Positions 50,662-59,307 of a stretch of 64,000 bases of DNA are shown here, one piece after another. The first letter of the stretch is position 1. Every line of letters begins with the position of its first letter. The stretch comes from Variovorax sp. YR216. Its GTDB lineage: Bacteria; Pseudomonadota; Gammaproteobacteria; Burkholderiales; Burkholderiaceae_C. The position numbers and the translations under genes were made by a program. The notes below the pieces were generated by a model. The model was not told where the DNA came from. It was given only the letters and a program-made list of their open reading frames with translations, and ran no database searches. Location of the stretch: positions 744,001-808,000 of the forward strand of contig NZ_FNRO01000002.1 of assembly GCF_900107745.1 (NCBI RefSeq). The letters are read 5' to 3'.

Positions 50662-51228
50662 TCAGTCGCCCGAGGTCTTGGCGTTGTCGTCCTGTGCGAT
50701 CACGCGCCGTGCGCCGCTGAAGCGCCGCTGCCAGTAGCTGCCGCTCATGTCTTCCACGCGAACCTGCGCACCGGGCTTGGGCGAGTGGATGAACTTGCCT
50801 TCGCCGACATAGATGCCGACATGGCTGAAAGCGCGGCGCATCGTGTTGAAGAAGACGAGGTCGCCGGGCTTGAGTTCGCTGCGGTCGATCTTCTGGGTGG
50901 CTGCGGCCTGTTCTTCGGCGCGGCGGGGAAGCAGGTGGCCGACGGTCTGGTTGTACATCGCGCGGACGAAACCGCTGCAATCGAAGCCAGTCTCAACCGT
51001 GTTGCCGCCTCGGCGGTAGGGAACGCCCAGGAAACCCATGGTGGTGACCACGAGGTCGGAAGTGCGGTCGACGACGGTCTGGCGCACTTGCTGGAACTGC
51101 CCCTTCAGGGTCTTGTCGACGACCTGTGCTTCGGCGGCGGTGTCATCGCCGAAGTCCGGACGCTGCAGCGGCGCGGCATGAACCGAGATCGCGAGCAGCA
51201 GGCCGGCGGTGAGTAGGATGAAACGCAT
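50662..51228 (-). CDS. NlpC/P60-family cell-wall endopeptidase, secreted
   Basis: 188 residues with a signal peptide ending VHA (about residue 18). The catalytic Cys84 is in TGFDCSGFVRAMYNQ, His136 in AFSHVGIYVGEG and the third polar residue His148 in KFIHSPK. Cleaves peptidoglycan stem peptides. A helical N-terminal part precedes the domain. An 18-bp perfect palindrome lies 18 bases before the start. Convergent with lpdA. Confidence 0.88.
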   Translation of the reverse strand: MRFILLTAGLLLAISVHAAPLQRPDFGDDTAAEAQVVDKTLKGQFQQVRQTVVDRTSDLVVTTMGFLGVPYRRGGNTVETGFDCSGFVRAMYNQTVGHLLPRRAEEQAAATQKIDRSELKPGDLVFFNTMRRAFSHVGIYVGEGKFIHSPKPGAQVRVEDMSGSYWQRRFSGARRVIAQDDNAKTSGD

Positions 51229-51246
51229 GGCGCGTAAGGATATGGA

Positions 51247-51264
51247 TGACACCCCGGGGTGTCA
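51247..51264. promoter_or_regulatory. 18-bp perfect palindrome before the NlpC gene
   Basis: TGACACCCCGGGGTGTCA is a perfect inverted repeat with no spacer, 18 bases upstream of the NlpC/P60 start and in the divergent region shared with the sugar dehydrogenase gene. It has no T-run and reads as a dimeric operator. Confidence 0.5.
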
Positions 51265-51453
51265 ATTTGAAGCGAAGTCGCGATTCTGCACGTAACTTCT
51301 TGCTGCTGATGGGTTTTTTTGATCCTCTCATATCAAAAAATGTAAATGTTTCAGTTATCCGCCATAAGCGTCGACCGGCATGTAATGCAAAAGGCTTTGA
51401 AATTGGATGGAATGACCAAACGATTGAAAATCCCGCTCCTTCGAAAGATGCGC

Positions 51454-52581
51454 ATGAACTCCCTGTTGATGAACCGCCAAGCAGTGGCACGATGGACTCT
51501 TTGGTTTGCAGCGATGGCGGCCGGCGCCGCCGTCGCGGCGCCCCGGCCGGAAGTGATTGCGTCCGGGTTGGAGAACCCCTGGGGCGTGACTTTCCTGCCC
51601 GGCGGTCGTTTCCTGGTCACCGAGCGACCTGGCCGGCTGCGCGTGGTCGCAGCCGACGGCAAGGTCGGTGCGCCGGTCAAGGGACTTCCGCCGATCGCGG
51701 CCGGCGGGCAGGGCGGTTTGCTGGATGTGCTCGCCGATTCCGGCTTCGAGAAGAACCGGACGATCTACTTCTGCTTCTCCGAGCCTGATGCGGGCAACAG
51801 CGCGGCCAACAGCACCGCGCTCGCGCGGGCGGCGCTCTCGGCAGACGGCAGCCAGCTCGACGATCTCAAGATCATCTTCCGCCAGCAGCCGAAAGTCGTG
51901 AGCCGCAACCACTTCGGCTGCCGCATCGTCGAGATGCCGGATGGCACGCTGTTCCTCACGCTGGGCGAGCGCTTCAGCCGCAAGGAAGACGCGCAGAAGC
52001 TCGACAACCATCTCGGCAAGATCGTCCGCGTGACCAAGGACGGTGCGGTGCCGAGGGACAACCCCTTCGTCGGCCAACCCGGCGCGCTGCCGGAGATCTG
52101 GAGTTATGGCCATCGCAACAGCCAGGGCGCGACCCTCGGGCCGGACGGCAGGCTGTGGATGCACGAACACGGCCCGCAGGGCGGCGACGAAATCAACATC
52201 CCGCTTCCGGGCCGAAACTATGGATGGCCGGTCATCACCTACGGCGAGAACTACGGCGGCGGCAAGATCGGCGAGGGAATCACCCACAAGGAAGGCATGG
52301 AGCAGCCGCTTCACTACTGGGTGCCGTCGATTGCGCCTTCGGGCATGGCATTCCTCACGAGCGACCGCTACGGCGCTGCGTGGAAGGGCAATCTTTTCAT
52401 CGGCTCGCTCAAGTTCGGGTATCTCGATCGCATCGAGCTCCAGGACGGCAAGGTGGCTGCCGAGCACAAGCTGCTCGAAGAAGCCCGTGCGCGCATCCGC
52501 GACGTCAAGCAGGGGCCGGACGGCCTGCTCTACATCCTGACGGACGAGTCCAACGGCAAGCTGATGCGGTTGCTGCCCTAG
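51454..52581 (+). CDS. Soluble PQQ-dependent aldose sugar dehydrogenase-type protein (YliI/Asd family)
   Basis: 375 residues from the ATG at 51454, which has a GAAAG site at proper distance; several in-frame ATG codons exist nearby (51412-51469). Signal peptide around RWTLWFAAMAAGAAVAA. Six-bladed propeller motifs typical of the family: GLENPWGVTFLPGGRFLVTE, GEQ-type HFGCRIVEMPDG, SYGHRNSQGATLGPDGRLW, HEHGPQGGDEIN, GRNYGWP and PSIAPSGMAFL. Periplasmic oxidation of aldoses with PQQ is the family function. The nearby region gives no pathway. Confidence 0.88.
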   Translation: MNSLLMNRQAVARWTLWFAAMAAGAAVAAPRPEVIASGLENPWGVTFLPGGRFLVTERPGRLRVVAADGKVGAPVKGLPPIAAGGQGGLLDVLADSGFEKNRTIYFCFSEPDAGNSAANSTALARAALSADGSQLDDLKIIFRQQPKVVSRNHFGCRIVEMPDGTLFLTLGERFSRKEDAQKLDNHLGKIVRVTKDGAVPRDNPFVGQPGALPEIWSYGHRNSQGATLGPDGRLWMHEHGPQGGDEINIPLPGRNYGWPVITYGENYGGGKIGEGITHKEGMEQPLHYWVPSIAPSGMAFLTSDRYGAAWKGNLFIGSLKFGYLDRIELQDGKVAAEHKLLEEARARIRDVKQGPDGLLYILTDESNGKLMRLLP

Positions 52582-53372
52582 CCAGAGGGCGAAGAGCAGC
52601 GCGGCAGCGCCAGCACCGGCAGCACCTCGTGCCAGAGCCGCCGCCATTCGGGCCAGTCGTGCCCGCCATCGGTGCGGAACACATGGCCGGGCGGCAGCAC
52701 GGCGGCCAGCAACTCGTGGCTGAATGCGAACCGGTCGTCGCGCCCGAAACCCAGATAGAGCTGCGGCAGTTCCGGCGCATCGGGCTGCGTGCCGTAGCGC
52801 TGGAGCCATGCCCACATGCGCTGTTCGCCGTTGTCGCCGGGCAGGGCGTGGGTCGGCGCATGCCAGCGCGCCAGGCCGCCCGCGTTCGCGATGTCGAGGC
52901 TGGTGGTGCGCTCGCCGAGGTAGGGGGACAGCGCGACGAGGCCGTCCAGTTGGCCTGGATTCATGGTCGCGTAGGCCAGCGCACCGAGGCCGCCGACCGA
53001 AATGCCGGCGATCCAGATCGAGGTGTAGCCCTGCCGCCGTGCGGGCGCGATCACGTCTTCGCCCAGGCGCTTGAGGATCGCCATTCCGCTGGTGTAGTAG
53101 CCCAGCGGGGCGTCGGCGCGCAGCACATCGACCGCCAACCCGCGTTCTTCGACTGCGGCGATGAAGCCTTCGCGCAGGAACTCGTCGGGCTCGGAATAGG
53201 CGCCGGGCAGCAGCACGAGCAGCGTGCGTGCATCCGCCGCGCATGGGCTCCTGTGGAGGAACGTGTCCATCGGCGTCTTCGGAGGCCGCACCGATGCGCA
53301 GCCCGCGATCAGCACAGCAGCGCTCACCGCGGTCAGCAACGCGATCAAGAGGCGCTGGCCGGGCCTGTGAAT
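52578..53372 (-). CDS. Alpha/beta-hydrolase lipoprotein
   Basis: About 264 residues. Lipobox LIAGC after a hydrophobic stretch, so probably a lipoprotein; hydrolase elbow IAGISVGGLGALAYA (Ser) and a C-terminal GGHDWPEW His. The start is unusual: no ATG gives a proper signal. An ATT at 53372, preceded by GGAG at about 8 bases and starting right after the previous gene's stop, would give the positively charged N-region HRPGQR; a TTG at 53348 is the alternative but lacks it. Stop codons of this gene and the convergent sugar dehydrogenase overlap (CTAG). Substrate unknown. Confidence 0.68.
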   Translation of the reverse strand: MHRPGQRLLIALLTAVSAAVLIAGCASVRPPKTPMDTFLHRSPCAADARTLLVLLPGAYSEPDEFLREGFIAAVEERGLAVDVLRADAPLGYYTSGMAILKRLGEDVIAPARRQGYTSIWIAGISVGGLGALAYATMNPGQLDGLVALSPYLGERTTSLDIANAGGLARWHAPTHALPGDNGEQRMWAWLQRYGTQPDAPELPQLYLGFGRDDRFAFSHELLAAVLPPGHVFRTDGGHDWPEWRRLWHEVLPVLALPRCSSPSG

Positions 53373-53373
53373 C

Positions 53374-55026
53374 TCAGCGGCTCCGGCCTGCGTCGCCGTG
53401 CGGCAACGGCAGATCGACCATGACCGGCTGTCCCGGCGTGGTGCAACCGGTGTCGCAGCACTTGCCCGGCTGGCGGTTGCGCGTGATCGGCCGCTTCGGA
53501 TCATGCGGCGCGGCGGCTGGCGAGCCGTCGCCGGAGATCCCCCGCTCCAGGATGCGCTCGACCAGTTCCACCTTCGAGCCGACCGGGTAGTTGCGATAGA
53601 TCTCCTGCTTCATCGCCGCCGGCGAGCCGCCGCCATGCAGGCTGATCGTGCTGTACCACCCGCCCTGGTAGCCGGCGGTCAGGTCCTCGATGAATCGCGC
53701 CGTCTCGATGCGCTGTTCGTACGGCACGTCCGGGTTCGCGCGCAGCACGTCCGCCAGCCGCGCGGCTGTTGCCGGGTTGTGATCCTCGTCGGGGCCCGGC
53801 AGCGCGACGATCAGTCCGCCGCTCACATAGTGCGCGATGCGGTGCATGTCGTAGATCCTGGTCGCGAGCAGCAGCTTGCCGATGTTGCTGAAGACCGGCT
53901 CCGGCATGAACACATCGCAATGTTCGTCGGCCTTGGCGTACACGCTCGCGGCCACGCCGCAGGCAAAGAAGCTTTCGGTGATGGTGATGAGCTCCACCAT
54001 CTGTTCGCGCAGATGCGTCTCGCGTCCGGGGTCGAAGCCGTTCGCCTCGCACATCAGCGCGCCCGCGCCGATCAGCAGATCGCCGAAGCCTGCGCGCGCG
54101 CCGATACAGCTGTGCCGGTGGTGCGTCGCGTAGCTGTAGGTGAGATGGCTGCTGTGCTCCCACTCGCCTGCGTAGAAGACGCGGTCCCACGGCACGAACA
54201 CGCGGTCGAAGATGCACACGGCGGTGCTTTGCCCGTACTTCCGGCTGAAGAGCGCCTCGCCATGCTCGAGCTTCTCGCCCGGCCGGCCCGCCGGGCGCGC
54301 GACGATCGTGAGGCCCGGCGCGTCGAGCGGCACCGCACAGCAGACCGCGAAGTCGGCGTCTTCCTGTCCCATGTTGCGGCACGGCATCACCAGCAGTTCG
54401 TGCACATAGGGCGCCCCGGTCACGATCGCCTTGGTGCCCGAGATGACGATGCCGCGCACGCCATTGTTCAGCGCATTGCGCTCCACGATGTGCACGTAGC
54501 TGTCGGCGTTTGCCTGTTCGTGCGGCCGCTTGCTGCGGTCGCCCTTGGCATCGGTCATCGCGACGCCGAGCGTCAGATCCTGGTCCTGGACGCGGTGCAG
54601 GTATTCGGTGAACCGCGCGGTGTGCTCGCGCGTGCCGTGCGCGTCGTCGATTCGGGCCGAGACCTGCGCGATCGCATTGAGCGCATCGTGCGTCAGGTAG
54701 CGCTGGGCGCATCCGGTTTCCTGGCATACGAGGCGCACCGCTTCCAGCTTGTTGAGCAGATCGCCCGAGCTGGTGTTGATGTGCGAGAAGCGGTTGACCT
54801 GCTTGCCGCTGGTGCGCTGCACCGCGGTCATGATCGGCGCGTACTGCGCTTTCAGGGCGTGGTCGTAGGTCAGCGCGATGGCGTTGATGCCGGGTTGGAA
54901 GGCGCGCTCGTCGGCCACGCTGTCGACCTTGCGGCCATCGACATACACGGTCGGGCGATAGCGGCGGAGCGATTCGCGGAAGTCCTGGCCGGACATCAGC
55001 GCGGCGGTGCTGAGCGGGGCGTTCAT
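53374..55026 (-). CDS. HpaB-family flavoprotein (4-hydroxyphenylacetate 3-hydroxylase / 4-hydroxybutyryl-CoA dehydratase superfamily)
   Basis: 550 residues. The opening SGQDFRESLRRYRPTVYVDGRKV and the block GARAGFGDLLIGAGALMCE are typical of the superfamily, closest in my view to the AbfD branch. Of the four cluster ligands I recall for AbfD (Cys99, Cys103, His292, Cys299), Cys106 and His303 are present but the other two positions read Tyr110 and Ala310, so a [4Fe-4S] dehydratase is unlikely. It ends in an odd Cys-rich tail (KCCDTGC). Likely FAD-dependent, substrate unknown. AAGGAAGAG precedes the ATG. Confidence 0.78.
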   Translation of the reverse strand: MNAPLSTAALMSGQDFRESLRRYRPTVYVDGRKVDSVADERAFQPGINAIALTYDHALKAQYAPIMTAVQRTSGKQVNRFSHINTSSGDLLNKLEAVRLVCQETGCAQRYLTHDALNAIAQVSARIDDAHGTREHTARFTEYLHRVQDQDLTLGVAMTDAKGDRSKRPHEQANADSYVHIVERNALNNGVRGIVISGTKAIVTGAPYVHELLVMPCRNMGQEDADFAVCCAVPLDAPGLTIVARPAGRPGEKLEHGEALFSRKYGQSTAVCIFDRVFVPWDRVFYAGEWEHSSHLTYSYATHHRHSCIGARAGFGDLLIGAGALMCEANGFDPGRETHLREQMVELITITESFFACGVAASVYAKADEHCDVFMPEPVFSNIGKLLLATRIYDMHRIAHYVSGGLIVALPGPDEDHNPATAARLADVLRANPDVPYEQRIETARFIEDLTAGYQGGWYSTISLHGGGSPAAMKQEIYRNYPVGSKVELVERILERGISGDGSPAAAPHDPKRPITRNRQPGKCCDTGCTTPGQPVMVDLPLPHGDAGRSR

Positions 55027-55143
55027 CGTCTCTTCCTTGGTGCTTGCGCAAGGGCTCGTCGGCCCGGGCGCTTGTTCGATAATTTGACCATCGAATCGCC
55101 CATGGCGCGCACCGCCGCCATCACCTCCGAAAGAAGACACCCC

Positions 55144-55746
55144 ATGCTGCTCGACGCATCGCAATCCCAACTGGTCCTCGTCGACTATCAGGCGCGCCTG
55201 ATGCCCGCGATCTTCGAGGCCGACGCCGTCGCGAAGAACGCGGTGCGGCTCGGCAAGCTGGCGCAACTCGTGGGCGTGCCGGTCTTCGGCACGGAGCAGA
55301 ACCCGTCCAAGCTCGGCGAGAACCTTCCCGACATCCGCGCGCTGTGCCAGCGCACGCTCGCCAAGATGCATTTCAGCGGCGCGGAAGAAGGCCTCGGCGA
55401 ATGGCTTCGCGCGCCGGCCAAGGCACCGCAAGGCAATGCGCGCAGCCTGCCCAAGCATCTTCAGAAGCCGCAGCCCGCTGCCGAAGAGCGCAACACGATC
55501 GTGATCGCAGGATGCGAAGCGCATGTGTGCCTGCTGCAGACCGCGCTCGATCTGCTGGAAGACGAATTCGAAGTGTGGGTCGTGACCGACGCCTGCAGCT
55601 CGCGCACCGAGCGCAACCGCGATGCGGCCTTCGACCGGCTGGCTGGCGCGGGCGCCGAACTCGTGACGACCGAGATGGTCGGCTTCGAATGGGTGCGCAC
55701 CGCGGAGCATCCGCGCTTCAAGGACTTGCAGGCGCTGATCCGCTGA
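55144..55746 (+). CDS. Isochorismatase-family cysteine hydrolase
   Basis: 200 residues. The family Asp is in QLVLVDYQARLMPAI, the Lys region in AKMHFSG, and the nucleophilic Cys in VIAGCEAHVCLLQTALDL. Probably a nicotinamidase-like or YcaC-type amidohydrolase. The ATG at 55144 is chosen because LLDASQSQLVLVDY is the conserved start; an ATG at 55100 is possible. Divergent from the HpaB-family gene with 117 bases between. Confidence 0.88.
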   Translation: MLLDASQSQLVLVDYQARLMPAIFEADAVAKNAVRLGKLAQLVGVPVFGTEQNPSKLGENLPDIRALCQRTLAKMHFSGAEEGLGEWLRAPAKAPQGNARSLPKHLQKPQPAAEERNTIVIAGCEAHVCLLQTALDLLEDEFEVWVVTDACSSRTERNRDAAFDRLAGAGAELVTTEMVGFEWVRTAEHPRFKDLQALIR

Positions 55747-55758
55747 TCGCGCGGGCGG

Positions 55759-56592
55759 CTACTTCTGGAGCCGCCGATACGCGCTGAAATGCCGGATCGC
55801 CTCGCGCCGGTGGCCGAGGTGGTCGTAGAGGCGCCCGACATTGAAGTGCGCATCGCCGATGGCCGGGTCCAGCTTCAGGCAGCGCTCATAGGACTGGATC
55901 GCCTCGTCGAGCCTCCCCAGGTCCTCCAGCGCCACTGCGCGGTTGAAGTGCAGGAGCGGCACGTCCGGAAGGCGGTGCAGCGCGTCGTCGTAGAGCTGGG
56001 CCGCTTCGGCCTGCCGGTCGGATTCGCAGAGGATGGCGCCGAGGTTCAGGTAGGCGTCCGCGTGATCGGGCGCAATCGCGAGCACCTCGCGGTAGGTCGC
56101 TTCCGCCGCCTTCGCGTCGTTCGATTCGAGCGCTTCCGCACGTGCGAAAAGCGCCTCGGCGGACACTGCCTGCGGCGGTGCATCGCGCCGACGGTCCACG
56201 AAGGCGACCGAGCCGCGCGTCGCTGCCACGTCGAAATCCATCAGCAACTGGCCGGTTTCCGCTTCCCAGCGACTTTCGCGGTCGTGCACCGCGATGGAGT
56301 TGCCCACCGCGGTGATGCGCAGCCCGGTCAGCGGCAACTCTTCCGGCAGCGTCGCCTTCAGGCGCTGCAGCGCGCGGAGGATCTTGCGCGTGGGGATGTC
56401 GGCCTGCTGCAGATCGTGGGCCGTGCGCAGCAGCACCACGTCGCGGAACGAAAAGCGGTAGGCATTGCGCGGCCCGCGCTTGGGGCTCACGAAGCCGTTG
56501 GCGATCAACCCGGCGATGGCGCTCCGCGAGAGGCCCAGCATCTCCTGGATGCTGCGCAGGGTGTGCGGCGTTTCGGGATGGTCGAGCGTCAC
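55759..56592 (-). CDS. MerR-type HTH plus TPR-repeat protein coupled to Ku
   Basis: 277 residues from a GTG whose TGA overlap (GTGA) couples it to the Ku stop. N-terminal MerR-like HTH (TLRSIQEMLGLSRSAIAGLI, RNAYRFSFRDVVLLRTAHDL), a middle region, and at least three C-terminal TPR units (AEATYREVLAIAPDHADAYL, AAQLYDDALHRLPDVPLLHF, AIQSYERCLKLDPAIGDAHF). The fusion suggests a DNA-binding protein with a protein-interaction tail. The role is unknown; a link to Ku-dependent end joining is inferred only from coupling. Confidence 0.78.
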   Translation of the reverse strand: MTLDHPETPHTLRSIQEMLGLSRSAIAGLIANGFVSPKRGPRNAYRFSFRDVVLLRTAHDLQQADIPTRKILRALQRLKATLPEELPLTGLRITAVGNSIAVHDRESRWEAETGQLLMDFDVAATRGSVAFVDRRRDAPPQAVSAEALFARAEALESNDAKAAEATYREVLAIAPDHADAYLNLGAILCESDRQAEAAQLYDDALHRLPDVPLLHFNRAVALEDLGRLDEAIQSYERCLKLDPAIGDAHFNVGRLYDHLGHRREAIRHFSAYRRLQK

Positions 56593-57509
56593 TTCCTGGA
56601 TCGCGCCCTGGCAGGGGCCGGCGCCTCGACAGCGGCCTTGGTGGCGCGCTTGGCGCCCTTGCGCTCGTTCGCGACCATCGGTGTGACGACTTCTTCGGCC
56701 GGCGCGCGGGCGGGCCGCTTGCCGGCGCCGGACTTCGCCAGGCTGGCTTTCAGCATTTCGGTGAGGTCGATGATCTGGCCCCCGCTCGCGGCCTCTTCGT
56801 GGTGCTCGACCGCGACCACCTGCTCGCCAGCAATCTTCGCGTCGATGGCCGCGAGGATGCGCTTTTTCTCCTCGTCGACGAACTGGGTCGGGTCGTAGCT
56901 GTCCTGCGAGATCTGGTCGATGAGTTGCAGCGCGAGCTTCACTTCGGCATCGGAGGGCGAGACCTGTTCGATCTGGAGCTCCTTCATCGAGCGCACTTCG
57001 TCCGCATACAGGAGCTGCTGGAGCACGAGTCCGTCCTCGTGCGCACGCACCTGCACCACGTATTGCTTGCCTTTCCAGGTCCACTTGGCGAGCGCGCACT
57101 GGCCGCTCTTGTGCATGGCCGCGAGCAGCAGGGTGTAGGGCTTCGCGCCGCGCTTGTCGGGGGCGATGTAGTAGGCCTTGTCGTAGTAGATGGGGTCTAC
57201 CGCGCGCTCCGGAATGAACGCAACGATCTCGATGGTGTGGGTCGCGCTGTCCTCGACGGCCTTGAGCTCGTCGGGCGTGAAGATCACATAGCGGTCCTTC
57301 TCGAACTCGTAGCCCTTCACCATCTCGGAGCGCGGCACGACGATCGAGGGGTCCTTCTCCGAAACGTACTGCTGCTTGACGCGCGAACCGTCCTTGGCGA
57401 GCAGGTTGAAGCGGACCGTCGCGCTGCTTTCCGTGGCGGAATAGAGCTTGACCGGAATGGAGACCAGCCCAAAGCTGAGCGATAACGAAGCGAGTGAACG
57501 AGCTGCCAT
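56589..57509 (-). CDS. ku: Bacterial Ku protein (non-homologous end joining)
   Basis: 306 residues. The homodimeric Ku core starts MAARSLASLSLSFGLVSIPV, with the beta-barrel blocks GYEFEKDRYVIFTPDELKAV and DPIYYDKAYYIAPDKRGAKP. The C-terminus (after about residue 255) is a Lys/Arg/Ala-rich DNA-binding tail. Encircles broken DNA ends and recruits LigD; ligD is not in the window. A strong GGAGGTC site precedes the ATG. Lies 92 bases downstream of the ccm operon on the same strand. Confidence 0.93.
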   Translation of the reverse strand: MAARSLASLSLSFGLVSIPVKLYSATESSATVRFNLLAKDGSRVKQQYVSEKDPSIVVPRSEMVKGYEFEKDRYVIFTPDELKAVEDSATHTIEIVAFIPERAVDPIYYDKAYYIAPDKRGAKPYTLLLAAMHKSGQCALAKWTWKGKQYVVQVRAHEDGLVLQQLLYADEVRSMKELQIEQVSPSDAEVKLALQLIDQISQDSYDPTQFVDEEKKRILAAIDAKIAGEQVVAVEHHEEAASGGQIIDLTEMLKASLAKSGAGKRPARAPAEEVVTPMVANERKGAKRATKAAVEAPAPARARSRK

Positions 57510-57601
57510 GCAGACCTCCGGAGATGGCGTGGAGCGACTCCCGACGCAAGAATGCCACGTTCCGCGCCAGCCGCAAAGGCGCGTGGCGAATCGTCCACAA
57601 C

Positions 57602-58852
57602 CTAGCGGGATGGGCTTGGGAGTGGTGTCGGACGGGTTCCTAGGGCGCCGTCGATGACGATCGCCAGATCGCGCGCACCGGGCTTCACCGGCCCCGAACT
57701 GCCGATCAGGTCGCCTTCCGTGGGCTGCGCCTGGCCGCTTCGTGAGATGCGAGCCTCCACAATGACCTGGCCTGCGCCCGAGAGGCGATGGTCCGCGCGC
57801 ATGGCGAGGCTGTCGTCGAGCACGAAGCCGAGCGGCAGGTCGCCGGCGCGGGCTTTCATCACGGCCAGCGGGATGCGCGGGCCCTCGGCGGCGCGTGCGT
57901 AGATGAAGACGGTCTCGTTCGCGGCGGGTGTTCTCGGGAGATTGCCGGCGAGCGTCACCCGGCCGGTGATCGCCTCCGCGCCCACCTGTTGCGGTGCCGC
58001 CTTGGCGGGCGCGGCCGGTGCGCTGATTTGCGCGATGGTCGAGGCCACGCGCGCCGCGGTCTGCGAATCCGGCGGCAGCAGCCGATGCAGGTGTTGCCAT
58101 TGCCGCAGGGCTTCCTGGGTGTCGCCCCGCTCCATGGCTGCGCTGGCGGACAGCGCAAGCGCCTTGGGCTGGTTGGGGTCCAGTGCGAGCGCGCGCTGGA
58201 TCTGGGCGAACGCGAGCCCGTTGAGCACGCCTCCATCCACGCTCGCAAGCACGTCCGCATAGTCGGCGCGCAGTGCCGCCTCGTCCGGCGCAAGCGCCAC
58301 GGCCTTGCCATAGGCCATGGCCGCATCGCCGGGACGCTCCAGCGCGGCGTAGGACCGCGCGAGCATGACCCATCCTTCGAGATCATCGGGTTCGCCGCGC
58401 AGGCGCTGGGCGAGCTGGTTGACCATGCCTTCGATCTGCGCGGCGCTGGGTGCGCCGGCAGCGTCATGCCCATGGCCCGGATCGGACGCCTGCCAGAGTG
58501 CGATCGGATTGCCGAGGTGCAGGTACAGCACGATCGCCGCGCTGGGCAGCAGCGCGAGCAGCGCTGCGGCAAGGAGTGGAGAAGGGCGACTGGATGCGGA
58601 CGCCGCCACATCGAGCGAGCCCGCGTCGTCGAGCAGCCGGCGGCCCACTTCGTCACGCGCCTCGCGGCGATGTTCCGGCGCAAGCATGCCTGCGCGGACG
58701 TCGGCTTCGAGGTCGTCCAGCTGGCCGCGATAGAGATCGGCGGCGTCGGATTGCCGGGCTTGCATCGGCCGGCCTGCGCGCAAAAGCGGCGGGAGCAGGC
58801 CTGCCATCGTGGCCGCGATCAACGCCGCCGCGATAAGCCAGAAGAGCGTCAT
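57602..58852 (-). CDS. ccmI: Cytochrome c maturation protein CcmI (TPR)
   Basis: 416 residues. Two membrane segments (FWLIAAALIAATMAGLLPPL and LLAAALLALLPSAAIVLYL) flank a cytoplasmic loop. TPR units follow (LEGWVMLARSYAALERPGDA and later), and the C-terminal beta domain (ITGRVTLAGNL...) is typical of long CcmI proteins. It holds apocytochrome c for heme attachment by CcmFH. Last gene of the ccm operon; ATG overlaps the ccmH stop. Confidence 0.9.
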   Translation of the reverse strand: MTLFWLIAAALIAATMAGLLPPLLRAGRPMQARQSDAADLYRGQLDDLEADVRAGMLAPEHRREARDEVGRRLLDDAGSLDVAASASSRPSPLLAAALLALLPSAAIVLYLHLGNPIALWQASDPGHGHDAAGAPSAAQIEGMVNQLAQRLRGEPDDLEGWVMLARSYAALERPGDAAMAYGKAVALAPDEAALRADYADVLASVDGGVLNGLAFAQIQRALALDPNQPKALALSASAAMERGDTQEALRQWQHLHRLLPPDSQTAARVASTIAQISAPAAPAKAAPQQVGAEAITGRVTLAGNLPRTPAANETVFIYARAAEGPRIPLAVMKARAGDLPLGFVLDDSLAMRADHRLSGAGQVIVEARISRSGQAQPTEGDLIGSSGPVKPGARDLAIVIDGALGTRPTPLPSPSR

Positions 58853-59307
58853 TGCGGTGGCTCCGGAGGTCGATCGAGCATCGCATCGAGCCGCTGCCGG
58901 TCGGCATCGCCCAGCGCGGCAGGCGACGGGGCACCGCGCCGCCGGTTGCGCACGATCGCGGCGACCACGAACGCCAGCAACAGCAGCGGTCCGAACCAGA
59001 GCAACCAGGTCGCCGGCTTGAGCGGCGGCTTGTAGAGCACGAAATCGCCGTAGCGCTGCACCAGGAAGTCCTTGACCGCATCGTCGCTCGCCCCTGCGCG
59101 CATCTGTTCGCGTATCTGCCTGCGAAGGTCCACGGCGAGTTCGGCCTGCGAGTCGGCGAGCGTCTGGTTCTGGCAGACCACGCAGCGCAGCTGGTGCGAC
59201 AACGCGTGCACGCGCGCGTCGAGCTGCTCCTCGTCAGCAGGTGCGCAGAACGCGCCTGCGCAAGCGAAGGCCACCAGGGCGGACGCGATGCATCTACGCA
59301 TGGCCAT
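58849..59307 (-). CDS. ccmH: Cytochrome c maturation protein CcmH
   Basis: 152 residues. Signal peptide, then the thiol motif LRCVVCQNQ (Cys42, Cys45) that reduces or holds apocytochrome cysteines, and one membrane segment (WLLWFGPLLLLAFVVAAIV). The ATG at 59307 is 5 bases after AAGGA inside the upstream dsbE frame; an ATG two codons later is also possible. The length fits the short CcmH, with the TPR part in CcmI. Confidence 0.92.
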   Translation of the reverse strand: MAMRRCIASALVAFACAGAFCAPADEEQLDARVHALSHQLRCVVCQNQTLADSQAELAVDLRRQIREQMRAGASDDAVKDFLVQRYGDFVLYKPPLKPATWLLWFGPLLLLAFVVAAIVRNRRRGAPSPAALGDADRQRLDAMLDRPPEPPQ

